Positions 35,220 through 45,549 of a stretch of DNA of 64,000 bases are shown one piece after another; the first letter of the stretch is position 1, and each line of letters opens with the position of its first letter. The translations under genes and the position numbers were made by a program. The notes beneath the pieces were generated by a model. The model was not told the DNA's origin. It saw nothing but the letters and a program-made list of their open reading frames with translations, and did not search any database. Source of the stretch: Knoellia sinensis KCTC 19936 (GTDB lineage: Bacteria; Actinomycetota; Actinomycetes; Actinomycetales; Dermatophilaceae); assembly GCF_000768705.1 (NCBI RefSeq), contig NZ_AVPJ01000006.1:1-64000 (forward strand), given 5' to 3'.

Positions 35220-36800
35220 TCAGCCGGTGGCGGTGGGGGAGGCGGGAGCCTCAGAGACGTGATCGCTCTCCGGGGACATGATGCGAGTGATCTCGGCTGC
35301 GAGGTCAGGGCCCAGCGTGCCCCATCCCGGCTCGTAGTCGTAGACCTCGCGCAGAGGCACGCCCCGGCGGTTGCCGTGGAGGAACTCGACTGCGTCGGCG
35401 TCGATGAGGCCTGGGTGCGCGACGCCGCACGCCTCCGAGACCTGGAGGAGGTCGCGACGCAGAGTCGTCAAGTAGTTCGCGACCCGCACTGACTTCAGTG
35501 TCGGGTCGAGCCCGCGAACGAGCCACGGGTTCTGGGTCGCCACTCCGGTGGGGCAGTGGTCGGTGTGGCACTCCTGGGCCTGGATGCACCCGAGAGCGAA
35601 CATCGCCTCGCGCGCGACGTTGACCATGTCGGCGCCGAGAGCGAACGCCACGAGCGCGTTGTCGGGCACCCCCAGCTTGCCGCCGCCGATGAACGTGACG
35701 TCATCGGTGAGCCCAGCCCGGGCGAAGGTGGAATACACGCGCGCGAAGCCGACCCGGAACGGGAGGGCGACGCTGTCGCTGAAAACGAGCGGGGCGGCGC
35801 CGGTGCCGCCTTCGCCACCGTCGATGGTGATGAAGTCAACGCCGCGGCTGCGGTCGGCCATGCGCTCGGCGAGCTCGGTCCAGATCTCCTGCTCCCCGAC
35901 AGCCGACTTGATGCCGACCGGCAGCCCCGTCTCCGATGCGATGAGCTCGACGAAGTCGAGCATGCTGTCGACGCTGTGGAACTCGGCGTGCCGCGATGGG
36001 CTCGCGCAGTCCTCGCCCATCGGGATACTGCGGATCCGGCTGATCTCCTCGGTGATCTTCGCTGCGGGGAGGAGCCCGCCGAGCCCGGGCTTCGCTCCTT
36101 GGCTCAACTTGATCTCGATGGCTTTGACGGGTGCGCTCTGGACCAGGTCCTTGAGTTTGGCGAGATCGAACCGGCCCTGCGCGTCACGGCAGCCGAAGTA
36201 GGCGGTGCCGATCTGGAGGATCAGATCGCCCCCCTTGCGGTGATGATCCGAGAGTCCACCCTCTCCGGTGTTGTGCATGGCGCCGGCGAGGGCAACGCCG
36301 CGGTTGAGGGCTTCGATCGCGGGGGCGGACAGGGACCCGAAGCTCATGGCCGAGACGTTGACCACGGAGGTGGGGCGGAAGGCGTGGGTTCGGCCGCGCG
36401 GCCCCCCGAGGACCTTGGCAGCGGGCAGACGGACCACATCGTCGTGCTTGCCGTGCGCCACCGCCGTCGAGGGGGCGGAGGTGGAGAAGGTGCGGTGTTT
36501 GACGATGGGGTAGCCCTCGGCGTGCTCCACGTCGTTGTCCGTGCCGAAGCCGAAGTAGTTGTTCTCCTTCTTGCTGCTCGCGTAGACCCAGCTTCGCTGG
36601 TCGCGTGAGAACGGACGCTCGGCGTCGTTGCTCGTGATGATGTATTGCCTCAGCTCGGGCCCGATCGACTCGAGCATGTACCGAAAGTTGGCGATGACCG
36701 GGAAGTTGCGTTTGAGGGCGTGCTTCTTCTGGGTGAGGTCGCGGATCGCGACCCCGGCCAGTGCGACGACAGCGGCGCCCGCGAGCGATTTCCCGATCAT
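35220..36800 (-). CDS. Membrane-anchored FMN-binding glutamate-synthase-like protein
   Basis: A 526-residue protein with an N-terminal hydrophobic anchor (LAGAAVVALAGVAI), then a GltB-like (GOGAT central/FMN) TIM-barrel domain. Recognised parts are NVSAMSFGSLSAPAIEALNRG, the flavin and substrate region GVDFITIDGGEGGTGAAPLVF, and an iron-sulfur-like cysteine cluster CIQAQECHTDHCPTG. It lacks the N-terminal glutaminase and C-terminal beta-helix of true GltB, as do many stand-alone FMN-binding glutamate synthase family proteins of unknown reaction. ATG 36800 is preferred; ATG 36830 is possible. Confidence 0.85.
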   Translation of the reverse strand: MIGKSLAGAAVVALAGVAIRDLTQKKHALKRNFPVIANFRYMLESIGPELRQYIITSNDAERPFSRDQRSWVYASSKKENNYFGFGTDNDVEHAEGYPIVKHRTFSTSAPSTAVAHGKHDDVVRLPAAKVLGGPRGRTHAFRPTSVVNVSAMSFGSLSAPAIEALNRGVALAGAMHNTGEGGLSDHHRKGGDLILQIGTAYFGCRDAQGRFDLAKLKDLVQSAPVKAIEIKLSQGAKPGLGGLLPAAKITEEISRIRSIPMGEDCASPSRHAEFHSVDSMLDFVELIASETGLPVGIKSAVGEQEIWTELAERMADRSRGVDFITIDGGEGGTGAAPLVFSDSVALPFRVGFARVYSTFARAGLTDDVTFIGGGKLGVPDNALVAFALGADMVNVAREAMFALGCIQAQECHTDHCPTGVATQNPWLVRGLDPTLKSVRVANYLTTLRRDLLQVSEACGVAHPGLIDADAVEFLHGNRRGVPLREVYDYEPGWGTLGPDLAAEITRIMSPESDHVSEAPASPTATG

Positions 36801-36894
36801 GGCCTGCAGTCTGCCGTGAGTCGGGGACATCCGGAAGGAACACACTCACAGGATCCGCACAGTCGCGTCCCGGGCCAGAACGGGACGGGGGGAG

Positions 36895-36900
36895 GACAGT
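36895..36900 (+). promoter_or_regulatory. Possible -10 element of the dioxygenase gene
   Basis: GACAGT keeps the key A and T of the -10 and is six bases before ATG 36907. The intervening GGGGGC could instead act as a weak ribosome site. Confidence 0.35.
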
Positions 36901-36906
36901 GGGGGC

Positions 36907-37785
36907 ATGAGTGAACGCGATGTGCCCTCGCAGGCTCACCCCAGTCACGATCGTGGACTCGAGTTCGACGTCGCCACCCTGCTCGACCGACGGCGCGCGC
37001 TCGGGCTCCTGGGCGGCGCCGGCCTCATGGCGCTCGCCGGCTGCACCTCGGACGGTGGTGATGGTGGTGGCGCGACCACGAACGCGCCACCCGGCACACC
37101 GAGCACGAGTGCATCCGGCACACCGACTGGCACCGTAACCGCGAGTGCCTCGGGTGCCACCGCCGAGGTCCCCGACGAGACCGGAGGACCGTTCCCCGGC
37201 AACGGCACCAACGGGGCGAACGTCCTGGACGACTCCGGAATCATCCGCTCGGACATCACCCGCTCCATCGGCACGTCGACCACCAAGGCCGAAGGCGTCG
37301 CGCTCACCGTGAACCTCACGGTCACCGACAGTGCCAAGGGATATGCCGCCATGGAGGGCGCCGCCGTCTACGTCTGGCAGTGCGATCGCGAGGGCAGGTA
37401 CTCGATGTACTCGGACGGCGTCGAGGACGAGAACTACCTGCGCGGCGTGCAGCCGACCAACGCCACTGGCACGGCGACGTTCAGGACGATCTTCCCCGCG
37501 GCGTACCCGGGTCGTTGGCCGCACATCCATTTCCAGGTGTTCCGGTCCACGTCCGAGGCGACCAGCAGTGGAGAGATCGTCAAGACCTCGCAGCTCGCGC
37601 TGCCGGACGCGGTATGCAGGGCGGTCTACGCGACACCCGGCTATGAGCAGAGCGCCACCGTCCACGCGGAGACCACACTCACCTCCGACAACGTCTTCGG
37701 GGACGACGGCGGGATCCACCAGCTCGCCACGGTGACTGGCGACGCGACGAGTGGATACATCGCGAACCTCACCATCGGCGTCTGA
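36907..37785 (+). CDS. Exported intradiol ring-cleavage dioxygenase-like lipoprotein
   Basis: A 292-residue protein. A twin-arginine-type signal (DRRRALGLLGGAGLMALAGC) with a lipobox Cys suggests Tat export and lipid anchoring. A Thr/Ser/Gly linker (about 45-95) leads to an intradiol dioxygenase beta-sandwich. YVWQCDREGRYSMYS and YLRGVQPTNATGTATFRTIFPAAYPGRWPHIHFQVF contain the Tyr and His ligands expected for the non-heme Fe(III) site. Such enzymes cleave catechol-type rings. Being extracytoplasmic, it would act on external or envelope-associated aromatics; the true substrate is unknown. Confidence 0.85.
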   Translation: MSERDVPSQAHPSHDRGLEFDVATLLDRRRALGLLGGAGLMALAGCTSDGGDGGGATTNAPPGTPSTSASGTPTGTVTASASGATAEVPDETGGPFPGNGTNGANVLDDSGIIRSDITRSIGTSTTKAEGVALTVNLTVTDSAKGYAAMEGAAVYVWQCDREGRYSMYSDGVEDENYLRGVQPTNATGTATFRTIFPAAYPGRWPHIHFQVFRSTSEATSSGEIVKTSQLALPDAVCRAVYATPGYEQSATVHAETTLTSDNVFGDDGGIHQLATVTGDATSGYIANLTIGV

Positions 37786-37814
37786 CAGCGTCCGACCTAC
37801 CTTCGCCTCACGCC

Positions 37815-37820
37815 TAGACT
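37815..37820 (+). promoter_or_regulatory. Putative -10 element of the NYN gene (leaderless)
   Basis: TAGACT, then six bases, then ATG 37827; no ribosome site. Confidence 0.55.
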
Positions 37821-37826
37821 CCGAAC

Positions 37827-38393
37827 ATGGCCGACGACGCAGTGCTCACGTACCTCCTTGTCGATGGCGAGAACATCGATGCGACCCTGGGGACCTCGAT
37901 TCTCGGTCGGCGTCCACAGCCGGACGAGCGGCCGCGCTGGGATCGCCTCCTCGACTTCGCCAAGGACGCCTGGGACCAGGAGGTCAAGGGGCTCTTCTTC
38001 CTCAACGCGACGACGACGATGCCGATGTCGTTCATCCAGGCGCTCAACGCCCTCGGCTTCCAACCGGTGCCGCTGTCCGGTGACTCCGACGTCAAGGTCG
38101 TCGACGTCGCCATTCAGAAGACTCTGCGGGCGATCAAGGACCGCGACGCCGACGTCATGCTCGTCAGCCACGACGGCGACTTCCTCGAGGAGGTCGAGGC
38201 CCTCCTCGAGGACGACGACCGGCGCGTGGGACTCATGGCCTTCCGGGAGTTCCGCAACAGTGGCTTCACGGCACTCGAGGCTGATGGTCTCGAGAGCTTC
38301 GACCTCGAGTACGACGTCAAGGCCTTCACGTCGGCGCTTCCGCGCATCCGCGTCATCCCGATCGAGCAGTTCGACCCGACCCAGTTCCTCTGA
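37827..38393 (+). CDS. NYN-domain (PIN-like) putative RNase
   Basis: A 188-residue protein covered by a NYN domain of the LabA/DUF88 type. The acidic residues lie in YLLVDGENIDATL, in PLSGDSDVKVVDVAI and in VMLVSHDGDFLEEVEALL, giving a PIN-like metal site for RNA cleavage. Single-gene unit with its own leaderless promoter, before efp. Target unknown. Confidence 0.85.
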   Translation: MADDAVLTYLLVDGENIDATLGTSILGRRPQPDERPRWDRLLDFAKDAWDQEVKGLFFLNATTTMPMSFIQALNALGFQPVPLSGDSDVKVVDVAIQKTLRAIKDRDADVMLVSHDGDFLEEVEALLEDDDRRVGLMAFREFRNSGFTALEADGLESFDLEYDVKAFTSALPRIRVIPIEQFDPTQFL

Positions 38394-38440
38394 GTTGCCC
38401 CGGGGACGCCGCGGATTCGGGCTGGGTGGGCCGCGGCGGA

Positions 38441-38446
38441 TAGACT
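38441..38446 (+). promoter_or_regulatory. Putative -10 element of efp
   Basis: TAGACT about 100 bases before the efp start; TTCGGG 19 bases upstream is a poor -35. The leader carries one GTATGCCG-type octamer (38510-38517). Confidence 0.4.
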
Positions 38447-38543
38447 CCTCCGCGATCCCAGCACGGCACCCACGGGACGTACCCGCGCGCCCGGCGCGAC
38501 GGCATACCGGCCCTCCTGAACCGAAATCGAAAGCGAACACAAC

Positions 38544-39104
38544 GTGGCATCGACGAACGACCTCAAGAACGGCCTCGTCCTCAACCTCGAGGGCCAGCTC
38601 TGGACCGTCGTGGAGTTCCAGCACGTCAAGCCCGGCAAGGGCCCGGCCTTCGTGCGCACCAAGCTCAAGAACGTCCTCTCGGGCAAGGTCGTCGACAAGA
38701 CGTTCAACGCCGGCGTGAAGGTCGAGACGGCCAACGTCGACAAGCGCAACATGCAGTACCTCTACAACGACGGCACCGACTACGTCTTCATGGACGGCGA
38801 CACCTACGACCAGATCTCGGTCTCGCCGGAGATCGTCGGCGACGCCGCGAAGTTCATGCTCGAGAACCAGGAAGCGATCGTGGCCCGCCACGACGGCAAC
38901 GTCCTCTTCATCGAGCTCCCCGCGTCGGTCGTCCTCGAGATCCAGTACACCGAGCCCGGCCTCCAGGGCGACCGCTCGACCGGTGGCACCAAGCCGGCCA
39001 CCCTCGAGACCGGCGCCGAGATCGGCGTCCCGCTGTTCCTCAACACCGGCGACAAGGTCAAGGTGGACACCCGCGACGGGTCCTACCTCAGCCGCGTCAA
39101 CTGA
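38544..39104 (+). CDS. efp: Elongation factor P
   Basis: A 186-residue translation factor that relieves ribosome stalling at polyproline. Three beta-barrel domains: the KOW-like N-domain with the loop [16 protein letters not shown] (modifiable Lys in the PGKG tip), the OB domain and the C-terminal OB domain ending [15 protein letters not shown] start. Followed four bases later by nusB, as in M. tuberculosis. Confidence 0.96.
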   Translation: MASTNDLKNGLVLNLEGQLWTVVEFQHVKPGKGPAFVRTKLKNVLSGKVVDKTFNAGVKVETANVDKRNMQYLYNDGTDYVFMDGDTYDQISVSPEIVGDAAKFMLENQEAIVARHDGNVLFIELPASVVLEIQYTEPGLQGDRSTGGTKPATLETGAEIGVPLFLNTGDKVKVDTRDGSYLSRVN

Positions 39105-39107
39105 CCT

Positions 39108-39518
39108 GTGGCTGCACGCACCAAGTCGCGCCGCCGCGCAATCGACCTGCTCTTCGAGGCCGAGCAGCGCAAGGTCAACGCCGGTGAGCTGCTCAAGGAG
39201 CGTCTCGCCGCGCCCGTGACCGAGGCTCCGCTCAACGAGTTCACCGCGGACCTCGTCAGTGGCGTCGTCGACAACTGGAACCAGATCAACGACCTGCTCA
39301 CGACGTACTCGCAGGGGTGGACGCTCGAGCGCATGCCGGCCGTCGACCGCGCGATCCTTCGAGTGGGGGCCTTCGAGGTGCTCTACTCCGAGGTGCCCGA
39401 GGGGGTCGCGATCAGCGAGGCCGTCGCGCTCGCGACCGAGTTGTCGACCGACGACTCGCCGAAGTTCGTCAACGGGCTGCTGGCCCGCCTCGCCGAGGTC
39501 AAGCCGACCTTGGCCTGA
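39108..39518 (+). CDS. nusB: Transcription antitermination factor NusB
   Basis: A 136-residue all-helical RNA-binding factor for rRNA antitermination. Signatures are the N-terminal SRRRAIDLLFEAEQ box-A-binding helix, ERMPAVDRAILRVGAFEVLY and the end DDSPKFVNGLLARLAE. GTG start just after efp; a strong terminator follows. Confidence 0.95.
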   Translation: MAARTKSRRRAIDLLFEAEQRKVNAGELLKERLAAPVTEAPLNEFTADLVSGVVDNWNQINDLLTTYSQGWTLERMPAVDRAILRVGAFEVLYSEVPEGVAISEAVALATELSTDDSPKFVNGLLARLAEVKPTLA

Positions 39519-39535
39519 CCCCGTTTCGTTTCAAC

Positions 39536-39571
39536 CGACGGCCGCCGACCTTCCCAGGTCGGCGGCCGTTG
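39536..39571 (+). terminator. Stem-loop terminator after nusB
   Basis: ACGGCCGCCGACCT pairs perfectly with AGGTCGGCGGCCGT (14 bp, extended by one wobble and one C-G pair) around the loop TCCC, then GTTGCC. Located 18 bases after the nusB stop. Confidence 0.85.
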
Positions 39572-39635
39572 CCATGTGGTCCAGACCTTCTTCTCGGTAT
39601 GCCGTGCGCTCACCTCCGCTTCTGCCGCGCAGCGC

Positions 39636-39641
39636 TAGCAT
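39636..39641 (+). promoter_or_regulatory. Putative -10 element of the toxin-antitoxin pair
   Basis: TAGCAT 32 bases before the antitoxin ATG. A GTATGCCG octamer (39599-39606) lies just upstream. Confidence 0.35.
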
Positions 39642-39672
39642 TGACAGCACTCTACGAGCGAGAGGGACAGCG

Positions 39673-39930
39673 ATGAGCACACTGACGATCCGTCAGGTGA
39701 ACGAAGACGTGAAAAGGCGGCTCCAAGTGCCCGCTGCCCAGAACGGGCGCTCCATGGAGGCCGAAGTGCGCGCGATCCTGGCTGAGGCGGTGTCGATCGA
39801 CATCGCCGTGGAGACGGATGATCCTCTCTTCGCCGCATTGCGTGACTTCCGCCGACTGACCGGGGGCGTCGAACTGGACATCCCGTCTCGGTCCGACGAC
39901 GTCGAGCGGCCTGTCCCTGACTTCTCGTGA
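39673..39930 (+). CDS. FitA-like ribbon-helix-helix antitoxin
   Basis: An 85-residue antitoxin. The N-terminal RHH DNA-binding motif is STLTIRQVNEDVKRRLQVPAAQNGRSMEAEVRAIL, as in FitA/VapB; the acidic C-terminal half would cover the toxin. GAGAGGG precedes the ATG. GTGA overlap with the PIN toxin is typical of the type II pair, in which antitoxin and toxin together repress their promoter. Confidence 0.88.
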   Translation: MSTLTIRQVNEDVKRRLQVPAAQNGRSMEAEVRAILAEAVSIDIAVETDDPLFAALRDFRRLTGGVELDIPSRSDDVERPVPDFS

Positions 39931-40346
39931 TCGTCCTCGACACCGACGTGCTGTCCGAGATGTTGCAGCCTGCTCCCGATGAGGGTGTGGTCACGTGGCT
40001 GCTCAACCTGCCCCATCAGCATCGCCGCATCACCGTGGTCACCGCAGCAGAGCTCTTGCAGGGGGTGTCCAGGACGGCCCAGGCTCGACGCCGAGACCAG
40101 TTGCATGGAGCTGTCGAAGGCATCCTGGAGACGTTCCACGGCCGAATTCTCGAAGCGGATCTGCGTTCCGCCCCCTACTTCGCCGACATCAGGGCCACCA
40201 GGCGACGACTGGGGCGCCCCATCGGATCGATGGACGCGTGGATTGCGGCGATCTGCCGCCGCCACGACGTCCCGCTCGCGACGCGCAACGTCAAGGACTT
40301 CGATGGCACGGGCATTGCCGTCGTCAACCCTTGGGAACCCGCCTGA
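39927..40346 (+). CDS. FitB/VapC-type PIN-domain toxin
   Basis: A 139-residue PIN RNase. Conserved acids are Asp5 in MIVLDTDVLSE, Glu42 in TAAELLQG, Asp103 in GSMDAWIAAI and Asp124 in NVKDFDGTG. It would cleave a structured RNA such as a tRNA when the antitoxin is lost. All four acids are present, so it looks active. The pair sits alone between efp-nusB and the pyr operon, a plausible acquired insertion. Confidence 0.9.
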   Translation: MIVLDTDVLSEMLQPAPDEGVVTWLLNLPHQHRRITVVTAAELLQGVSRTAQARRRDQLHGAVEGILETFHGRILEADLRSAPYFADIRATRRRLGRPIGSMDAWIAAICRRHDVPLATRNVKDFDGTGIAVVNPWEPA

Positions 40347-40352
40347 CAGGAT
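40347..40352 (+). promoter_or_regulatory. Possible -10 element of the DHFR-like gene
   Basis: CAGGAT (A and T at the key positions), six bases before ATG 40359, starting within two bases of the toxin stop. No ribosome site is present. Confidence 0.35.
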
Positions 40353-40358
40353 CGGGTG

Positions 40359-40943
40359 ATGCGCAAACTGGCCTACTACGTCGCTGTCACCCTTGACGGA
40401 TTCATCGCCGGTCCGGGCGGAGGGGACCCGAGCGGAGCCGAGTTCTTCCCGATCACACCTGACCTGGTCGAGTTCATCGCGACGAACTACCCCGAGACGC
40501 TGCCCGGCCCGGCGCGGGACGCGATGGGGATCGAGGGCCCGGGCCAGCACTTCGACACGGTGATCGAGGGGCGGGCGTCCTACGAGCTCGGCCTGGCAGC
40601 CGGCATCGACGACGCCTATCCGCACCTGCGACACCTTGTCGTCTCGAGCACGCTGGGGGAGCGCGCGGACCTGCCGGTCGAGGTCGTGACCGAGGACCCG
40701 CTGGCTCGGGTGCGCGAACTCAAGGCCGAGGCGGGCCTCGACATCTGGCTGGTCGGCGGCGGCACGCTGGCCCACACCCTGTTGCCCGAGATCGACCGGC
40801 TCATCCTCAAGGTGAACCCGTCAGTCATCGGTTCCGGCATCGGGCTGTTCGCAGGGGAGTTCACGCATGCGCACTTCACCGAGGTCGACCAGGTGGCCTT
40901 GGTCGGCGGAGTTCGAGTCATCACCCTCGACCGGGTGTCATGA
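40359..40943 (+). CDS. DHFR/RibD C-terminal domain family reductase
   Basis: A 194-residue protein of the RibD_C/DHFR-like family: MRKLAYYVAVTLDGFIAGPGG at the start, DTVIEGRASYELGL in the middle and LDIWLVGGGTLAHTLLPEIDRLILKVNPSVIGSG for NADPH binding. These stand-alone members (YwjB/YyaP-like) have unknown substrates and are not the housekeeping DHFR. The ATG is favoured over GTG 40356. Confidence 0.85.
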   Translation: MRKLAYYVAVTLDGFIAGPGGGDPSGAEFFPITPDLVEFIATNYPETLPGPARDAMGIEGPGQHFDTVIEGRASYELGLAAGIDDAYPHLRHLVVSSTLGERADLPVEVVTEDPLARVRELKAEAGLDIWLVGGGTLAHTLLPEIDRLILKVNPSVIGSGIGLFAGEFTHAHFTEVDQVALVGGVRVITLDRVS

Positions 40944-41082
40944 CGGGGGCAGACGGTCGCCACGTTCGGTGACCGCTCCTGCGCATCCTCGACCTCGGTG
41001 GCGCCGACGCCTTCGAGACCTTCCGCATGCCGTCCGCGAGGATCCTGGCATCGTTGCGGATCCGGCTGCGGGCTTCCTCAGC
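40944..41082. other. Intergenic stretch with no supported gene
   Basis: About 140 bases between the DHFR-like gene and the small minus-strand ORF. Several frames are open for short distances but none has a start, ribosome site and recognisable product. A decayed gene end is possible. Confidence 0.5.
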
Positions 41083-41265
41083 TCACCGTGACGCGGCCGT
41101 GGCTGGGATCCTGGCGCCGAAGACGACCTCGGGCCAGGCAGCCCGGGCAAGCCACGCTCGATAGGTGTCGGCGTCCGCGTCGCGCGGCGGGAAGAGCGCC
41201 GGACGCGCCGGACTGGTGGCACACGTGTTGCCGGAGGTGGGTGTCGTGAGCGTCTGCGGGTGCAC
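41083..41265 (-). CDS. Small hypothetical protein with strong ribosome site
   Basis: A 60-residue ORF starting with GTG and preceded at ideal distance by AAGGAGG. The product has no membrane helix; its C-terminal half reads PALFPPRDADADTYRAWLARAAWPEVVFGARIP. I do not recognise the family. The good ribosome site and a codon pattern like that of the neighbours argue for a real gene; the short length argues for caution. It is divergent from the pyr operon. Confidence 0.5.
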   Translation of the reverse strand: MHPQTLTTPTSGNTCATSPARPALFPPRDADADTYRAWLARAAWPEVVFGARIPATAASR

Positions 41266-41358
41266 GGGTGCCTCCTTCGGCGGCTGGGTGAACGATCGCC
41301 ATTACATCACGAGGTGTTGGGGCACGCATAGCGTGACGTTATGTGTCTCACGGCCTGA

Positions 41359-43096
<1,738 letters not shown>

Positions 43097-43100
<4 letters not shown>

Positions 43101-44389
43101 GCGACCTGCTCATCACGGGGGCTCGACTCCTCGGGGGCGAGGCCAAGGACGTCCTCGTCGTCGAGGGCAACATCGCCGAGATCGGCACGGGCCTGGACGC
43201 CCCGGACGGTGCCGAACGCGTCAACGCCGATGGTCTCGCCTTGCTGCCCGGTTTCGTCGACCTCCACACCCACCTCCGCGAGCCCGGGCGCGAGGACGCC
43301 GAGACCATCGCGACTGGGTCCGCCGCAGCCTCGGCCGGTGGCTTCACCGCCGTCCTCGCCATGGCCAACACGAACCCCGTGACCGACACCGCGGAGGCAG
43401 CGGAGCGCATCCTCGACCTCGGTCGTGAGGCCGGCCTGGTCGACGTGCAGCCGATCGGAGCAGTGACCAAGGGGCTGGCGGGCGAGGAACTGGCCGAGCT
43501 CGCCCTCATGCGTCGGTCGCGCGCGCAGGTCAGGGTCTTCTCCGACGATGGCCGCTGCGTCCACGACGCTCGGGTTATGCGTCGAGCGCTCGAATACGTC
43601 CGGGCCTTCGGCGGCGTCGTGAGCCAGCACAGCCAGGACCCCTCCCTGGCCGGTTCGAGCGCGTGCTGCCACGAAGGTGAGCTCAGTGGACGCCTCGGGC
43701 TGCCGGGGTGGCCGGCCGTCGCTGAGTCGAGCATCATCGCCCGCGACGCCCAGCTCGCCCAGCACACCGGCTCTCGCGTGCACGTCGCGCATGTCAGCAC
43801 GGCGGAGGGCGTCGAGGTGATCCGGTGGGCCAAGGCGCGCGGCATCGACCTCACGGCCGAGGTCACGCCCCACCACCTGCTCCTCACCCAGGACCTGTTG
43901 AGCGGCTACGACCCCACGTTCAAGGTCAACCCTCCGCTGCGGCCGATCGAGGATGTCGAGGCGGTACGTGCGGCGCTCGTCGACGGCACGATCGACGCCG
44001 TCGCCACGGATCACGCACCGCATGCCCGGCACGACAAGGAGCACGCCTTCGTCGACGCAGCCTTCGGCATGCTCGGACTGGAGACGGCCTTCGCCGTGGT
44101 CCACGACACGATGGTCAGGAGCGGCGCCCTCGACCTCGCGGCTCTGGCGGATCGCATGTCGGTGGCACCCGCGCGCATCGCCGGATTGGCCGACCACGGC
44201 CGCAGCCTCGAGGTGGGCGCCCCCGCGAACCTCGTCCTCGTCGACACCGAGGCGACCCAGACGGTGGACGCCGCTGCGTCCAGGTCGCTGTCCCGCAACA
44301 ATCCGTGGCACGGCATGACCTTGACGGGCGCCGTCCACACGACGATCCTGCGCGGCAGGGTCACGGCAACGCTTCAGGAGTCCGCATGA
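43097..44389 (+). CDS. pyrC: Dihydroorotase
   Basis: A 430-residue class I amidohydrolase closing carbamoyl aspartate to dihydroorotate. Metal ligands are in [12 protein letters not shown], the later His in VSQHSQD and [10 protein letters not shown], and the Asp in [18 protein letters not shown] overlap on both sides. Confidence 0.96.
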
Positions 44390-45549
44390 ACACGCCACTG
44401 GCCACCCGCGCGCCCGCCGTGCTCGTCCTCGAGGACGGCCGCACCTTCACCGGACGGGCCTATGGCCACCGGGGCGAGACCGTCGGCGAGGCTGTCTTCT
44501 GCACCGCGATGACGGGCTACCAGGAGACCCTCACCGATCCGAGCTACCACCGTCAGGTCGTCGTCATGACCTCGCCGCACGTGGGCAACACGGGCTGGAA
44601 CGACGAGGACGACGAGTCCTCGCGCATCTGGGTCTCCGGTTATGTCGTGCGCGACCCCGCGATCCGACCCTCGAACTGGCGCTCGCAGCGCACCCTCGAG
44701 GACGAGCTCGACTCCCAGGGCGTCGTGGGCATCTGTGACATCGACACCCGCGCCCTGACCCGACACCTCCGCGAACGCGGCGCAATGCGCGTCGGCATCT
44801 TCTCCGGAGAAGCAGCCCGTATGCCGTCCGCCCACCTTGTCGAGCGTGTGACCTCTGCGCCCCTCATGAAGGGCGCGGCCTTGGCGCAGGAGGTCAGCAC
44901 TGACGAGACCTACGTCGTTCCCGCGGTGGGGGAGAAGCGCTTCACCGTCGCGGCGGTCGACCTCGGGATCAAGGCCATGACCCCGCAGCTGATGTCGGAG
45001 CACGGCATCGAGGTGCACGTCGTGCCCGCCGACGCGAGCTTCAGCGACATCACCTCCATCGAGGGCCTCGACGGCGTCTTCTTCAGCAACGGTCCGGGTG
45101 ACCCTGCGACGGCCGACCACGAGGTCGGGGTGCTCCGCGAGGTGCTCGCGGCGGGCATCCCGTTCTTCGGGATCTGCTTCGGCAACCAGCTCCTCGGTCG
45201 GGCCCTGGGCTTCGGGACCTACAAGCTCAAGTACGGCCACCGTGGCATCAACCAGCCAGTCATGGACCGCACGACCGGCAAGGTCGAGGTGACCGCGCAC
45301 AACCACGGGTTCGCTGTGGACGCGCCGCTCGACAAGGACACCGACACCGAGTTCGGCACGGCACGCGTATCCCACGTCTGCCTCAACGACGACGTCGTCG
45401 AAGGTCTCGAGCTCCGCTCGGACGCAGGCGAACTCACGGCGTTCTCGGTCCAGTACCACCCGGAAGCCGCAGCGGGACCGCACGACGCGGCATACCTGTT
45501 CGATCGTTTTGTGACACTGCTCGAGAACAACCAGAAGGTGGGCGCCTGA
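44386..45549 (+). CDS. carA: Carbamoyl-phosphate synthase small subunit
   Basis: A 387-residue glutaminase subunit. The N-terminal CPSase domain has [19 protein letters not shown]; the class I amidotransferase domain has [12 protein letters not shown], the nucleophile Cys in [17 protein letters not shown] and the His/Glu of [12 protein letters not shown]. The start at 44386 overlaps the pyrC stop and follows AGGAG; longer upstream reading would run inside pyrC. The small membrane gene found between pyrC and carA in mycobacteria is missing. Confidence 0.97.
   Translation: MNTPLATRAPAVLVLEDGRTFTGRAYGHRGETVGEAVFCTAMTGYQETLTDPSYHRQVVVMTSPHVGNTGWNDEDDESSRIWVSGYVVRDPAIRPSNWRSQRTLEDELDSQGVVGICDIDTRALTRHLRERGAMRVGIFSGEAARMPSAHLVERVTSAPLMKGAALAQEVSTDETYVVPAVGEKRFTVAAVDLGIKAMTPQLMSEHGIEVHVVPADASFSDITSIEGLDGVFFSNGPGDPATADHEVGVLREVLAAGIPFFGICFGNQLLGRALGFGTYKLKYGHRGINQPVMDRTTGKVEVTAHNHGFAVDAPLDKDTDTEFGTARVSHVCLNDDVVEGLELRSDAGELTAFSVQYHPEAAAGPHDAAYLFDRFVTLLENNQKVGA

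Noticed and set aside
40944-41082. A plus-strand frame reading RILDLGGADAFETFRMPSARILASLRIRLR that might be a remnant of a gene.
   Set aside because: No start codon with a ribosome site and no family match that I can defend.
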